Position numbers and translations under genes: made by a program. Under the pieces are notes generated by a model, which saw only the letters and a program-made list of their open reading frames with translations, had not been told where the DNA came from and ran no database searches. A stretch of DNA of 17,888 bases from CAZBBB01 sp964490005 (GTDB taxonomy: Bacteria; Planctomycetota; B15-G4), in assembly GCA_964490005.1 (NCBI GenBank), contig CAZBBB010000064.1, positions 1 to 17,888 of the forward strand, given 5' to 3'. Shown in pieces: positions 7,737 through 14,329 of this stretch (position 1 is its first letter; every line of letters starts with the position of its first letter).

Positions 7737-9281
7737 ATGAACGATTCATGCCGCAGGCGCGAGGCGTATGTCGCGGGGCTCGGCTTGGCGGCGGCGCTGA
7801 GCCTGGGCGGGGTCGATGCGGTGGCGCAGGTCGCCCATCAGGTCGTGATCTACGGACAAGAGTCGAACCCGCACAAGGAACTGGTCTTGCGCTACGACCG
7901 CAAGCTGCAGTTCTTGGGCGCCACGGATGTCGAGCCGTACGGCGGCAGTGTTGCGAAGGTGACGCCGATCGCCGTCGACGCCCAGGGCTCGTACTGGATC
8001 GCGTTCAACCCGCTGCAGACCAAGCAACTGCTCCATCTCGATTCTGGCGGAGAGGTCGTGGGCAGCATTCCGCTCGGCCACAACCCCGTCAACGTCGTCG
8101 TCGACGGCAGCGAATCGGCCTACGCGCTGACCCGCATTTCGCTGCTGCCGCCGGGGCCCCTGTACAAGGCGGACACGACGACGCACTCGGTGCTGTGGTC
8201 CTCGATGGCAGCGCCTTCTGTCTACACCTGGTACCCGCAAAGTCTGCTCGTGACTTCGGCGGGCCAGGTCTGGGTCGGCGACACGACCGACCTGTTCTTT
8301 CCGAAGCACGTGCCGTACATCACGCGCATCAATCCCGCGGACGGCAGCATCCTCAAGCGCCTGCAGCTCCCGGCGCCCCCGTCCAGCGGCGACTCCGGCA
8401 TGCCCAAGCTGATTGCCGCCGGTGACGGAACGATGTGGGCGCAAACATGGGGCGGCGGCAATTTCAGCCTCGTCAAGACCGACGGACTGAACGTCCTGGC
8501 GGACTTTCCGATCAACGGCGGCGTCAATGACGGCAACTATCACATGGCGGTCGATGCCCACGACCGCGTCTATGTCATCGCCTTCACGCCGGGTGGTCAC
8601 GGAGAGGCCTTGCTGCGTTACGACCCGCTCGATCCGGAGAACCCGGTGCTCTTCTTCGTCGACAAGTCGATCGCCGGCTTTGCATTGGGTGCGAGTGGCG
8701 ACGAGGCCTTCATCGTGGCCGCTCCGCTTCAGATCCCCATCGTGAAGCACTTGGTGCGGCTCAACCTGCGCAGTGGCGTCATGTCGAGCATTCCACTGCA
8801 GCCGACGTACAAGTCACCCGAAGTGCCCTACGGCGACCCGACGGGCTTCATCCTCGCCAACGTCATCGACCAGAACGGCGACAACGACGGAGACGGCTAC
8901 CCCAATCGCGTCGAGACCCTGGCCACGAGCAACCCCTTCGACGCGAGCAGCCGCCCCAACGGGCCCAAGGTCACGATCAGCTTCGCGCCGAACAACGCGA
9001 TCATCCTGACCTACTTCGACCCCGACGGCCTGCTGCACCCGACCGGCGGCCTCGACCTCTCCACGCTCTCGCTCGTCGCGGGCAACTACGGCGAGGTCTT
9101 TCCCTTCCTGATGTCCTTCCTCACGTTCGTCGACGTGCAGCCCGACGGCCTGACGGCCAGCGCCGTGTTCGGCGGGCTGCCCTTGCCCGACGACTTCAAG
9201 CTGCAACTCGAGGCCACCGTCGCCGACCTGAGCGGAGCCAACGGCTGGGACTGGCAGGTCACGCCGCCCGGCGATCTGTAG
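7737..9281 (+). CDS. Secreted beta-propeller protein with calcium-loop and C-terminal beta domain, copy 2
   Basis: A 514-residue paralogue of the protein at 3372-4919 with the same plan: signal peptide (AYVAGLGLAAALSLGGVDAVAQ), NHL-like propeller, DQNGDNDGDGYPNRVE calcium loop and C-terminal beta domain ending in PPGDL. The start is well supported: ATG at 7737 lies five bases after GGAGG (7727-7731), 10 bp behind the FG-GAP stop. Copies 1 and 2 are almost identical in the signal region, in the middle (NPADGSILKRLQLPAP and neighbours) and in the last 155 residues. They differ strongly at residues about 60-95 and 210-335, including one codon of length difference. Function is unknown; a partner role with the FG-GAP protein is suggested only by the operon. 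Confidence 0.88.
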   Translation: MNDSCRRREAYVAGLGLAAALSLGGVDAVAQVAHQVVIYGQESNPHKELVLRYDRKLQFLGATDVEPYGGSVAKVTPIAVDAQGSYWIAFNPLQTKQLLHLDSGGEVVGSIPLGHNPVNVVVDGSESAYALTRISLLPPGPLYKADTTTHSVLWSSMAAPSVYTWYPQSLLVTSAGQVWVGDTTDLFFPKHVPYITRINPADGSILKRLQLPAPPSSGDSGMPKLIAAGDGTMWAQTWGGGNFSLVKTDGLNVLADFPINGGVNDGNYHMAVDAHDRVYVIAFTPGGHGEALLRYDPLDPENPVLFFVDKSIAGFALGASGDEAFIVAAPLQIPIVKHLVRLNLRSGVMSSIPLQPTYKSPEVPYGDPTGFILANVIDQNGDNDGDGYPNRVETLATSNPFDASSRPNGPKVTISFAPNNAIILTYFDPDGLLHPTGGLDLSTLSLVAGNYGEVFPFLMSFLTFVDVQPDGLTASAVFGGLPLPDDFKLQLEATVADLSGANGWDWQVTPPGDL

Positions 9282-9342
9282 GCCGCGCGCCTCGCGGGCA
9301 GATTGCCGCGGCACGCGGAGAAGACGAGCCGCCGCTCGCAGC

Positions 9343-9393
9343 GCGAGGCGCGCCCCGAGATCGAGGAGCGCCTCGTGCCGCGCGGGCTTTCGT
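9343..9393. repeat. 51-bp boundary repeat, copy 3 (right island edge)
   Basis: Non-coding copy of the FAD gene 3' end between propeller 2 and the peptidase. Because it runs directly into the peptidase leader, this is probably the original FAD gene end and 3048-3098 the duplicated one, or the reverse; sequence alone does not decide. Confidence 0.9.
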
Positions 9394-9398
9394 AGACT
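9393..9398 (+). promoter_or_regulatory. Candidate -10-like TAGACT before the M3 peptidase
   Basis: TAGACT lies 33 nt before the ATG at 9432. The same hexamer in the same context lies at 5031-5036, 84 nt before the small membrane protein, and a similar TAGAGT precedes ligA. No convincing -35 box is seen. Confidence 0.25.
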
Positions 9399-9431
9399 CG
9401 GCGGCCTCGCGCCGCGCCCGGAGACCTCGCC

Positions 9432-11312
9432 ATGCCCGCCACCGTCGTCGACCGTCTCGACACGCTCAACCGCGACTACGAGGCCCTGCACACGGCCAAG
9501 GAGGACGCCTTCTGGGCGGCCTACATGGGCCTCGCGCAGGATGCCGCGACGGGCCGCGCCGCCTACGACTCGGCCGAGATCCGCCTCAAGCGCTTCCTTC
9601 AGGACCCGGCGCGACTCGACGCGGTGCGCGCCGAGCGCGCCCGCGCCGAGGCCGAAGGCGCCGCCGAGGAGGACCGCCTCGCGCTCGCCGGCTGGGAGGC
9701 GACCTTCGCTGCGCAGGTGATCCCCGACGCCAAGGCGCGCGCGCTCTTCGAGCGGCTGGTCGAGGCCGAAGGGGCGCTCGCGCAGGCGCGCGGCGCGATG
9801 GAGCTCGGTTTCCGCGACGCGCAGGGCCGCCTGCAGCGCGCCAGCTCGGTCAAGCTCGGCGCGATGGTCTCGACCGACACCGACGAGGCGCGCCGCCGCG
9901 CCGCGTGGGAGGGTCTGTCGAGCATCGAGGGGCACGTGCTCGACCACGGCTTTCTCGAGATCGTCAAGCTGCGCAACCGCCTCGGGCGCATGCTCGGCGG
10001 CGAGGACTTCTACGACTGGACCGTGCGGCGCACCGAAGGCGTGAGCAAGCGGCAGATCTTCGCCTGGCTCGATGAACTCGAAGTCGCGACGCGCGCTGCC
10101 GGCCGCCGCGCGGTCGACGAGCTCGCGCGGAAGCACGGCGCGCCGCCGACGCCCTGGAACCTCCGCTTCTGGTCGACCGGCGACGTCAGCCGCGAGCAGG
10201 ACCCGTACTTCGGCTTCGGCCCGGCGCTGCTGCGCTGGGGGCGCAGCTTCGCCGCGCTCGGCATCCGCTACCGCGGCGCGCAGCTCGTGCTCGACCTCGT
10301 CGACCGCAAGGGCAAGCACGAGAACGGCTTCATGCACGGACCGGTGCCGGCCTGGCGCAGGCACGGCACGCACCGCCCGGCGCGCATCCAGTTCACGGCC
10401 AACGCGATTCCGGGGATGGTCGGCGCCGGGCGGCGCGCGGCCGAGACGCTGTTCCACGAGGGCGGTCACGCCGCGCACTTCGCCAACATCGACATGCCGG
10501 CGCCCTGCTTCGCGCAGGAGTTCGCGCCGACCTCGGTGGCCTTCGCCGAGACGCAGAGCATGTTCCTCGACAGCCTGCTCGGCGATGCCGACTGGCAGGC
10601 GCGCTACGCGACCGATCGCGCGGGCGAGCCGATGCCGCAGGCGCTCCTCGAGGCGGGCCTCGCCGCGAGCCAGCCGATGGCGGCCTGGGAGCTGCGCCAG
10701 CGCCTCTCGGTCTGCTACGGCGAGAAGGCGCTGTACGAGATCCCGGACGACGAGCTGAACCCAGAGCGCGCGCTGGCCGAGCTGCGCAAGGTCGAGCAGC
10801 GCCTGCTGTTCCTCGACGGCGGTTCGCCGCGGCCCATCCTCGCCGTGCCGCACCTGCTCACCCAGGACGCCTCGGCCTACTACCACGGCTACGTGCTGGC
10901 CGAGATGGCCGTCGAGCAGACGCGCGCCTTCTTTCTCGCGCGCGACGGCCACCTCACCGACAACCCGAAGATCGGCCCGACGCTGGCCGAGCACTACTGG
11001 CAGCCGGGCAACAGCCGGTCCTTCGCGCGCTTCGTGCAGGACCTCACCGGGCGGCCCTTCTCGGGGCGGCATCTGGCGGAGGTCGCCAACCGCGGCGTCG
11101 ACGCGACGATCGCCGAGGGCCGCGCCGCGATCGCGCGCCTGTCGAGCGTGCCGCGCTTGCAGCGGCGCGTGCAGCTCGACGCGACGATCCGTCTCGTGCA
11201 TGGCCACGAGACGATCGCGTCGACCGACGGCGGCGATTTCGAACGCGCCGCGCGTGAATTCGAACGCTGGATCGACGCCGCGGCGGCCGCCTCCGCGCAG
11301 CACCCGACCTGA
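9432..11312 (+). CDS. M3-family zinc metallopeptidase (oligoendopeptidase-like)
   Basis: A 626-residue protein. The zinc motif is HEGGHAAH at 342-349 (HExxH), with the likely third ligand Glu373 in FAETQSMFLD, 31 residues after the first His. A later YYHGYVLAEMA stretch fits the tyrosine-containing substrate segment of M3 peptidases. The N-terminal half is helical, as expected for the channel lid of this fold. Family members cut peptides of limited length, usually in the cytoplasm, and no signal peptide is seen here. The ATG at 9432 has GGAG at 9420-9423, eight bases upstream. The motif reads HEGGH instead of the commoner HEFGH, which keeps both His and Glu. The stop codon lies inside a strong inverted repeat (11289-11329). 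Its immediate upstream neighbour before the island arose was probably the FAD gene. Confidence 0.88.
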   Translation: MPATVVDRLDTLNRDYEALHTAKEDAFWAAYMGLAQDAATGRAAYDSAEIRLKRFLQDPARLDAVRAERARAEAEGAAEEDRLALAGWEATFAAQVIPDAKARALFERLVEAEGALAQARGAMELGFRDAQGRLQRASSVKLGAMVSTDTDEARRRAAWEGLSSIEGHVLDHGFLEIVKLRNRLGRMLGGEDFYDWTVRRTEGVSKRQIFAWLDELEVATRAAGRRAVDELARKHGAPPTPWNLRFWSTGDVSREQDPYFGFGPALLRWGRSFAALGIRYRGAQLVLDLVDRKGKHENGFMHGPVPAWRRHGTHRPARIQFTANAIPGMVGAGRRAAETLFHEGGHAAHFANIDMPAPCFAQEFAPTSVAFAETQSMFLDSLLGDADWQARYATDRAGEPMPQALLEAGLAASQPMAAWELRQRLSVCYGEKALYEIPDDELNPERALAELRKVEQRLLFLDGGSPRPILAVPHLLTQDASAYYHGYVLAEMAVEQTRAFFLARDGHLTDNPKIGPTLAEHYWQPGNSRSFARFVQDLTGRPFSGRHLAEVANRGVDATIAEGRAAIARLSSVPRLQRRVQLDATIRLVHGHETIASTDGGDFERAAREFERWIDAAAAASAQHPT

Positions 11313-11329
11313 GTCGGCGGCGCGGAGGC
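11289..11329 (+). terminator. Strong GC hairpin over the peptidase stop codon
   Basis: Ten-bp stem (GCCTCCGCGC at 11289-11298 with GCGCGGAGGC at 11320-11329), an asymmetric internal loop, then a five-bp stem CCGAC/GTCGG closing a CTGA tetraloop that contains the TGA stop. No U-run follows, so it may be a factor-dependent terminator or an mRNA 3' end stabiliser. Confidence 0.45.
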
Positions 11330-11352
11330 CGCGCGCGGCCGGCGCGCGCGCT

Positions 11353-11372
11353 GCGCCGGATTTTCCCGGCGC
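11353..11372 (+). terminator. Second hairpin downstream of the peptidase gene
   Basis: GCGCCGG (11353-11359) pairs with CCGGCGC (11366-11372) around a six-base ATTTTC loop, in the 181-bp gap between the peptidase and the anti-sigma-like gene. There is no trailing U-run; a terminator role is a guess from position and stability. Confidence 0.35.
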
Positions 11373-11493
11373 GCCGCGCGTGACCCGCGCGCCGCGCCGG
11401 TGTCAGGCTCCCCGCGCGCGAGCGCTCGTCCCCGCGGGCAGGCGGGGCGAGTGGCGCCTCGCGCGCGGCCGGGCCCTTCGGGAGGGTGTGCTC

Positions 11494-12084
11494 GTGGTGC
11501 GTTGCCTGCTGCGCGCGCCGGTCGTGCCGTGCGCGACCGTGCGCCACGATCTGTGTCGACTCGCGGTGGGGGCCGGCGAGCGGCTCGACCTCGAGTCACT
11601 GGCCCGGCACGCGCACGGGTGCGCCGCGTGCCGGACCTGCGCCGACGAGGTGCTGTCCGTGCGCGCCTGGCTGGCCGAGTCAGCGCGCGCGGTGTTCCGC
11701 GTGGCCGACGGCGCGGCGCCCGTCGGCGAGCGCGCCGCCGAGGCCCTGCGCCGGGAGCTGGCCGCGCGTCTCGCGCGCGACCTGCTCGCGCTGGCCCGGA
11801 CCGGCCGCGTCGAACGGCCGCGCGCCGAGTGGCGCGCCGACCTGCTGCGGCTCGTCGCGCTCGACGGCCGCGCCGCGCTGGCGCAGCCGCCTTGGCCGCA
11901 GGTGCGCGCCGCGCTGCGCGGAGGGGCCGGCCGCCCCGCACGCCGGCGACTGCTGCAACTCGCCGCGCGCCTCGACCCGCTGGGACTCGACATCGCGCTC
12001 GGCTGGCTCTCGGCGCTCGAGCGCTCCGGGCGCGGCAGCGCGGCCGACCGCGAAGCCGACCGGCTGCTGCGCCTGCTGGGTTGA
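11494..12084 (+). CDS. Orphan zinc-binding anti-sigma-like protein (HxxxCxxC)
   Basis: A 196-residue protein if translation starts at the GTG at 11494, which has GGGAGG eight bases upstream; GTG at 11488 or 11497 is also possible. Residues about 30-50 (LESLARHAHGCAACRTC) carry the HxxxCxxC signature (His39, Cys43, Cys46) of zinc-associated anti-sigma domains, preceded by another Cys/His-containing helix (RHDLC). The rest is Arg/Ala/Leu-rich and helical, without a membrane segment, so a soluble regulator is inferred. No sigma factor gene is adjacent on either side, so its partner is unknown. The frame stays open far upstream, as expected in such GC-rich DNA; I do not extend it because the upstream residues look like shadow coding. 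It converges with the next gene, with 14 bp between stops. Confidence 0.5.
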   Translation: MVRCLLRAPVVPCATVRHDLCRLAVGAGERLDLESLARHAHGCAACRTCADEVLSVRAWLAESARAVFRVADGAAPVGERAAEALRRELAARLARDLLALARTGRVERPRAEWRADLLRLVALDGRAALAQPPWPQVRAALRGGAGRPARRRLLQLAARLDPLGLDIALGWLSALERSGRGSAADREADRLLRLLG

Positions 12085-12091
12085 GCGGCCC

Positions 12092-12106
12092 GCGAGGGTT
12101 ACTCGC
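12092..12106. terminator. Small hairpin between convergent genes
   Basis: GCGAG (12092-12096) pairs with CTCGC (12102-12106) around a five-base loop that overlaps the TAA of the minus-strand gene. The stem is short; it is listed because it sits between two converging genes. Confidence 0.2.
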
Positions 12107-13109
12107 CCTCCGACTCCCGGGCGACCTCGGCCAGCTGCCGCGCGCGTTCGGCGCTCTTCGTGCCGGCGTACTTCTCCGCCAGCGCGTCGAGCGACTTCGC
12201 CATGCCGTCGTCGGGGCCCTTGGCGTAGAGCTTCTTCTCGATCTTGCCCAACGCGTCGGCCGCCTCGCGCTCGGCCTTGTAGTCGTCCGAGGCGAGCTTC
12301 GCGACGAGTTCGTCGGCCCTGGCTGCCATCTCGCTGCCCTTGAGGCCCTTGGCCAGCGCCTTGAGCAGCTCGTCGGCCTGCGCCAGCAGGCCGTTGTCGG
12401 CCAGCAGTTGCGCGCGCGCCAGCTTGGCCTCGATCTGCGCCTTGAAGGCGTCGATCGCGGCCTTGGCGGCCGCCGTCTCGGTCTCGGCATCGCGGCCGGG
12501 CTTGTCGATCACGGCCTGCGCCGCGGCGAGCGCCTTGGCGTAGTTGCCCTTGCCGAAGTCGCCCCAGGCCTTGCCGACGGCCGAAGGCACGTCCTTGGGG
12601 CCCTTGCGCGCGGCCTCGAGGTCCGCCTCGATCATGTCGACGATGTCGCCGTGACGCTCGATGGGGTTGTCGACGAGCAGCACCTTGCCGCCGCTGTCGA
12701 TGAGCACCGAGGCGGGGATGTAGCTCAGGCCCGTCTCGAAGGGCGCTTCCTTCGTCCACATGCCGGGGTTGCCGAGCCACTTGCGCTTGAGCGCGAACTG
12801 CTGCATCTGCGTCTCGGTGGCGCGCCCGACTTCGACGAACACGACGTTGATCGCGTCGCCGTACTCTTCAATCAGCTTGATCGACATCGGCACGGATGTC
12901 GAGATGCACGCCCCTCAGTAGGTCCCCCAGAACTCGACCAGCGTGGGCTTGCCGCGCAGGCTCTCGAGGCTCGAGACGCCGATGCCGTTGACCGGCGGCG
13001 AGCTGAACTTGTAATCCACGACCTGGCCGACCTTCGCCACCTGGGCGGGGACGGCGGGCGCGGCGAGCAGCAGGCTGCTGGCCGCGAGGATGAAGCGGGC
13101 ACTCCGCAT
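12099..13109 (-). CDS. Predicted selenocysteine-containing TlpA/thioredoxin-like exported protein (UGAC motif) with helical C-terminal domain
   Basis: Read through one in-frame TGA (12915-12917), the gene encodes 336 residues. Residues 1 to about 22 are a signal peptide (MRSARFILAASSLLLAAPAVPA). Residues about 25-170 are a TlpA/thioredoxin-like fold: SLESLRGKPTLVEFWGTY, then Sec65-Gly-Ala-Cys68 where CXXC is expected, then INVVFVEVG and the cis-proline segment YIPASVLID (Pro132). Residues about 172-336 are charged, Ala/Lys/Glu-rich helices, TPR- or coiled-coil-like. The TGA replaces exactly the nucleophilic first Cys, homology continues in frame on both sides, and a perfect stem-loop follows. 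The expected role is a thiol-disulfide or selenol-disulfide oxidoreductase outside the cytoplasm. The ATG at 13109 has AGAGG eight bases upstream. Other genes here use TGA as a stop, so general code reassignment is excluded. The alternative is a nonsense mutation or sequencing error. Confidence 0.8.
12881..12917 (-). promoter_or_regulatory. Predicted bacterial SECIS element directly after the in-frame UGA
   Basis: After UGA (12917-12915) come 12 nt, then UCGACAUC (12902-12895), a six-base loop CGUGCC (12894-12889) and GAUGUCGA (12888-12881), a perfect eight-bp stem. The apical loop begins 20 nt after the UGA and has G as its second base. Described bacterial SECIS elements have the apical loop about 16-37 nt after UGA and a G among its first loop bases, where SelB binds. 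The hairpin is entirely coding (STSVPMSI). Confidence 0.75.
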
Positions 13110-13176
13110 GGCGGAAACCTCTCTCGTGCGGACCATAGGGGGCGCGCCGCGACCGTCGCGGCGCGCGTCGGGGGCC

Positions 13177-13188
13177 ATTGTATATGTT
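13177..13188. promoter_or_regulatory. AT-rich divergent promoter island
   Basis: ATTGTATATGTT is the only AT-rich spot in the 115-bp gap between the divergent redox gene and queA. On the minus strand it reads TACAAT (5 of 6 to TATAAT) 68 bp before the redox gene start; on the plus strand TATATG lies 38 bp before the queA GTG. No strong -35 is visible on either side. Confidence 0.4.
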
Positions 13189-13224
13189 CGCCGCGATCGT
13201 GCCCCTTCTTGAGAGCCGAGGCCC

Positions 13225-14304
13225 GTGAGCGGGGCGAGCGCCGACTACGACTACGAGGTGCCGCCGCAGGCCGTGGCCCAGGAGCCGCCCGAACGGCGCG
13301 ACGGGGCCCGCCTGCTGCGGGTGGCGCGGCAGGGGGAGCCCGTGGTGCGCGGCGAGGGGGCCATCCCCGACCTCGTGGACGAACTGCGGGCGGGCGACCT
13401 GCTGGTGCTCAACGAGGCGCGCGTGCTGCCGGGGCGCCTGCACGCGCGCCGGCTTCAGACCGGCGGGCGGGTGCAACTGCTCGTGCTGCGCGTCGCCGGG
13501 CGCCGGGCCCGGGCGCTGGTCGGGGCGCGCGGGACGCTGCGCCCGGGCGAGCTGTTCGACGTGGACGGCGATCGCTGGCGGCTGCGGGCCGCGCTCGGCG
13601 AGGGCCGCTGGGAGCTGGAGGTCGAGCCCGGCGGCCGCGACGTCGAGACGCTGCTGGCGGCCGTCGGCCGCATGCCGCTGCCGCCCTACATCGAGCGCGC
13701 CGAGGGCGGCGACCCGCGCGACGCGCTCGACCGCGAGCGCTACCAGACGACCTACGCGCGCGCCGGCGGCGCGTCGCAGCTCGGCGCCGCCACCGCGGCG
13801 GCCGCACCGACGGCCGGCCTGCACCTGACGCCGGAACTGCTCGCGCGCATCGAGGCGCGCGGCGTGCGCTGCGTGCGTCTGCGCCTCGACGTCGGCGAGG
13901 GCACCTTCCGGCCGCTGCGCGGCGAGCGCCTCGACGAGCACGTGATGCACGCCGAGCGCTTCGAGATCCCCGACGAGGTCGGCCGGGCCTACGCCGAGAC
14001 GCGCGCGGCCGGCGGCCGTGTCGTCGCCGTCGGCACGACCGTCGTGCGCGCGCTCGAGAGCGCCGTCGCGGCCGACGGCCGCTCGCTCGCGCTCGGCGAG
14101 GCCGAGACCGCGTTGTTCATCCGCCCCGGCCACGCGTTCCGCGCCGTCGACGCGCTGCTCACCAACTTCCACCAGCCGCGCAGCACGCTGCTCGTGCTCG
14201 TCTCGGCCTTCGCCGGGCGGCAGCGCATCGCCGCGGCCTACGCGCGGGCCATCGCGTCGGGCTTCCGGCTGTTCAGTTACGGCGACGCGATGTTCATCGC
14301 CTGA
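13225..14304 (+). CDS. queA: S-adenosylmethionine:tRNA ribosyltransferase-isomerase
   Basis: A 359-residue protein, near the usual family length of about 340-355. QueA transfers and rearranges the ribosyl part of SAM onto 7-aminomethyl-7-deazaguanine in tRNA, the penultimate step of queuosine synthesis, in the cytoplasm. Family signatures are YDYEVPPQAVAQEPPERRDG (8-27), GRMPLPPYIER, RERYQTTYA, AAPTAGLHLT, VDALLTNFHQPRSTLLVLVSAFAG and the C-terminal FRLFSYGDAMFI. The start is GTG at 13225 with a weak GAGAG further upstream; the protein begins where family members begin. Two local oddities stand out: NEARVLPGRL where NNTRVIPARL is usual, and an extra stretch (GGASQLGAATAA) between YAR and AAPTAGLH. 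No other queuosine gene is nearby. ligA follows after 25 bp. Confidence 0.95.
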   Translation: MSGASADYDYEVPPQAVAQEPPERRDGARLLRVARQGEPVVRGEGAIPDLVDELRAGDLLVLNEARVLPGRLHARRLQTGGRVQLLVLRVAGRRARALVGARGTLRPGELFDVDGDRWRLRAALGEGRWELEVEPGGRDVETLLAAVGRMPLPPYIERAEGGDPRDALDRERYQTTYARAGGASQLGAATAAAAPTAGLHLTPELLARIEARGVRCVRLRLDVGEGTFRPLRGERLDEHVMHAERFEIPDEVGRAYAETRAAGGRVVAVGTTVVRALESAVAADGRSLALGEAETALFIRPGHAFRAVDALLTNFHQPRSTLLVLVSAFAGRQRIAAAYARAIASGFRLFSYGDAMFIA

Positions 14305-14316
14305 GAGGCGCCCCGG

Positions 14317-14322
14317 TAGAGT
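14317..14322 (+). promoter_or_regulatory. Candidate -10 box for ligA, possibly giving a leaderless transcript
   Basis: TAGAGT ends seven bases before the ligA ATG, with TTCATC (14293-14298) 18 bases upstream as a poor -35. If used, transcription would begin at or next to the A of ATG. No ribosome site is evident in the 25-bp gap, consistent with either a leaderless message or coupling to queA. Confidence 0.3.
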
Positions 14323-14329
14323 GGCGGCC

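Larger units (their letters stand above)
3099..9393. other. Lower-GC island of secreted-protein genes inserted between the FAD gene and the M3 peptidase gene
   Basis: The segment is bounded by direct copies of a 51-bp sequence derived from the FAD gene end, with a third copy inside. Base composition and codon use are visibly more AT-containing than in the flanks, except near the propeller 3' ends. Removing the segment by recombination between the outer repeats would give FAD gene stop TAG, then 38 bp, then the peptidase ATG, a normal gene spacing; I infer this was the ancestral order. No transposase or integrase is present, so how it arrived is unknown. Two sub-units each end with a propeller gene plus the 51-bp sequence (3099-5031 and 5032-9393), giving a cassette-like look. 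Confidence 0.55.
8819..9403. repeat. 585-bp direct repeat, copy B
   Basis: Partner of 4457-5041, covering the propeller 2 3' end and downstream DNA. After the shared TAGACTCGGCG the sequence here continues into the leader of the peptidase gene. Confidence 0.95.

Noticed and set aside
5555..7738. 727-residue open frame on the minus strand opposite the FG-GAP gene
   Set aside because: The plus strand has a signal peptide, ribosome site and recognisable FG-GAP repeats; the minus frame has low-complexity Arg/Val/Asp-rich content with no domain, typical of a GC-rich shadow.
3099..9393. Island as a transposon or integron cassette array
   Set aside because: No transposase, integrase or terminal inverted repeats are visible, and the 51-bp repeat is explained as the FAD gene's 3' end. 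I keep it only as a cassette-like arrangement.
8814..11303. 829-residue open frame on the minus strand opposite propeller 2 and the peptidase
   Set aside because: It crosses two clear plus-strand genes and an intergenic repeat, and its residues are Arg/Ala/Glu-rich shadow sequence.
12915..12917. TGA as a simple nonsense mutation making a pseudogene, or as a recoded sense codon genome-wide
   Set aside because: The frame is intact for 250 further residues, the codon falls exactly on the catalytic Cys, and a SECIS-like hairpin follows. TGA ends at least six other genes in the window (for example queA and ligA), so genome-wide reassignment is excluded. A mutation is not fully excluded without the sel genes.
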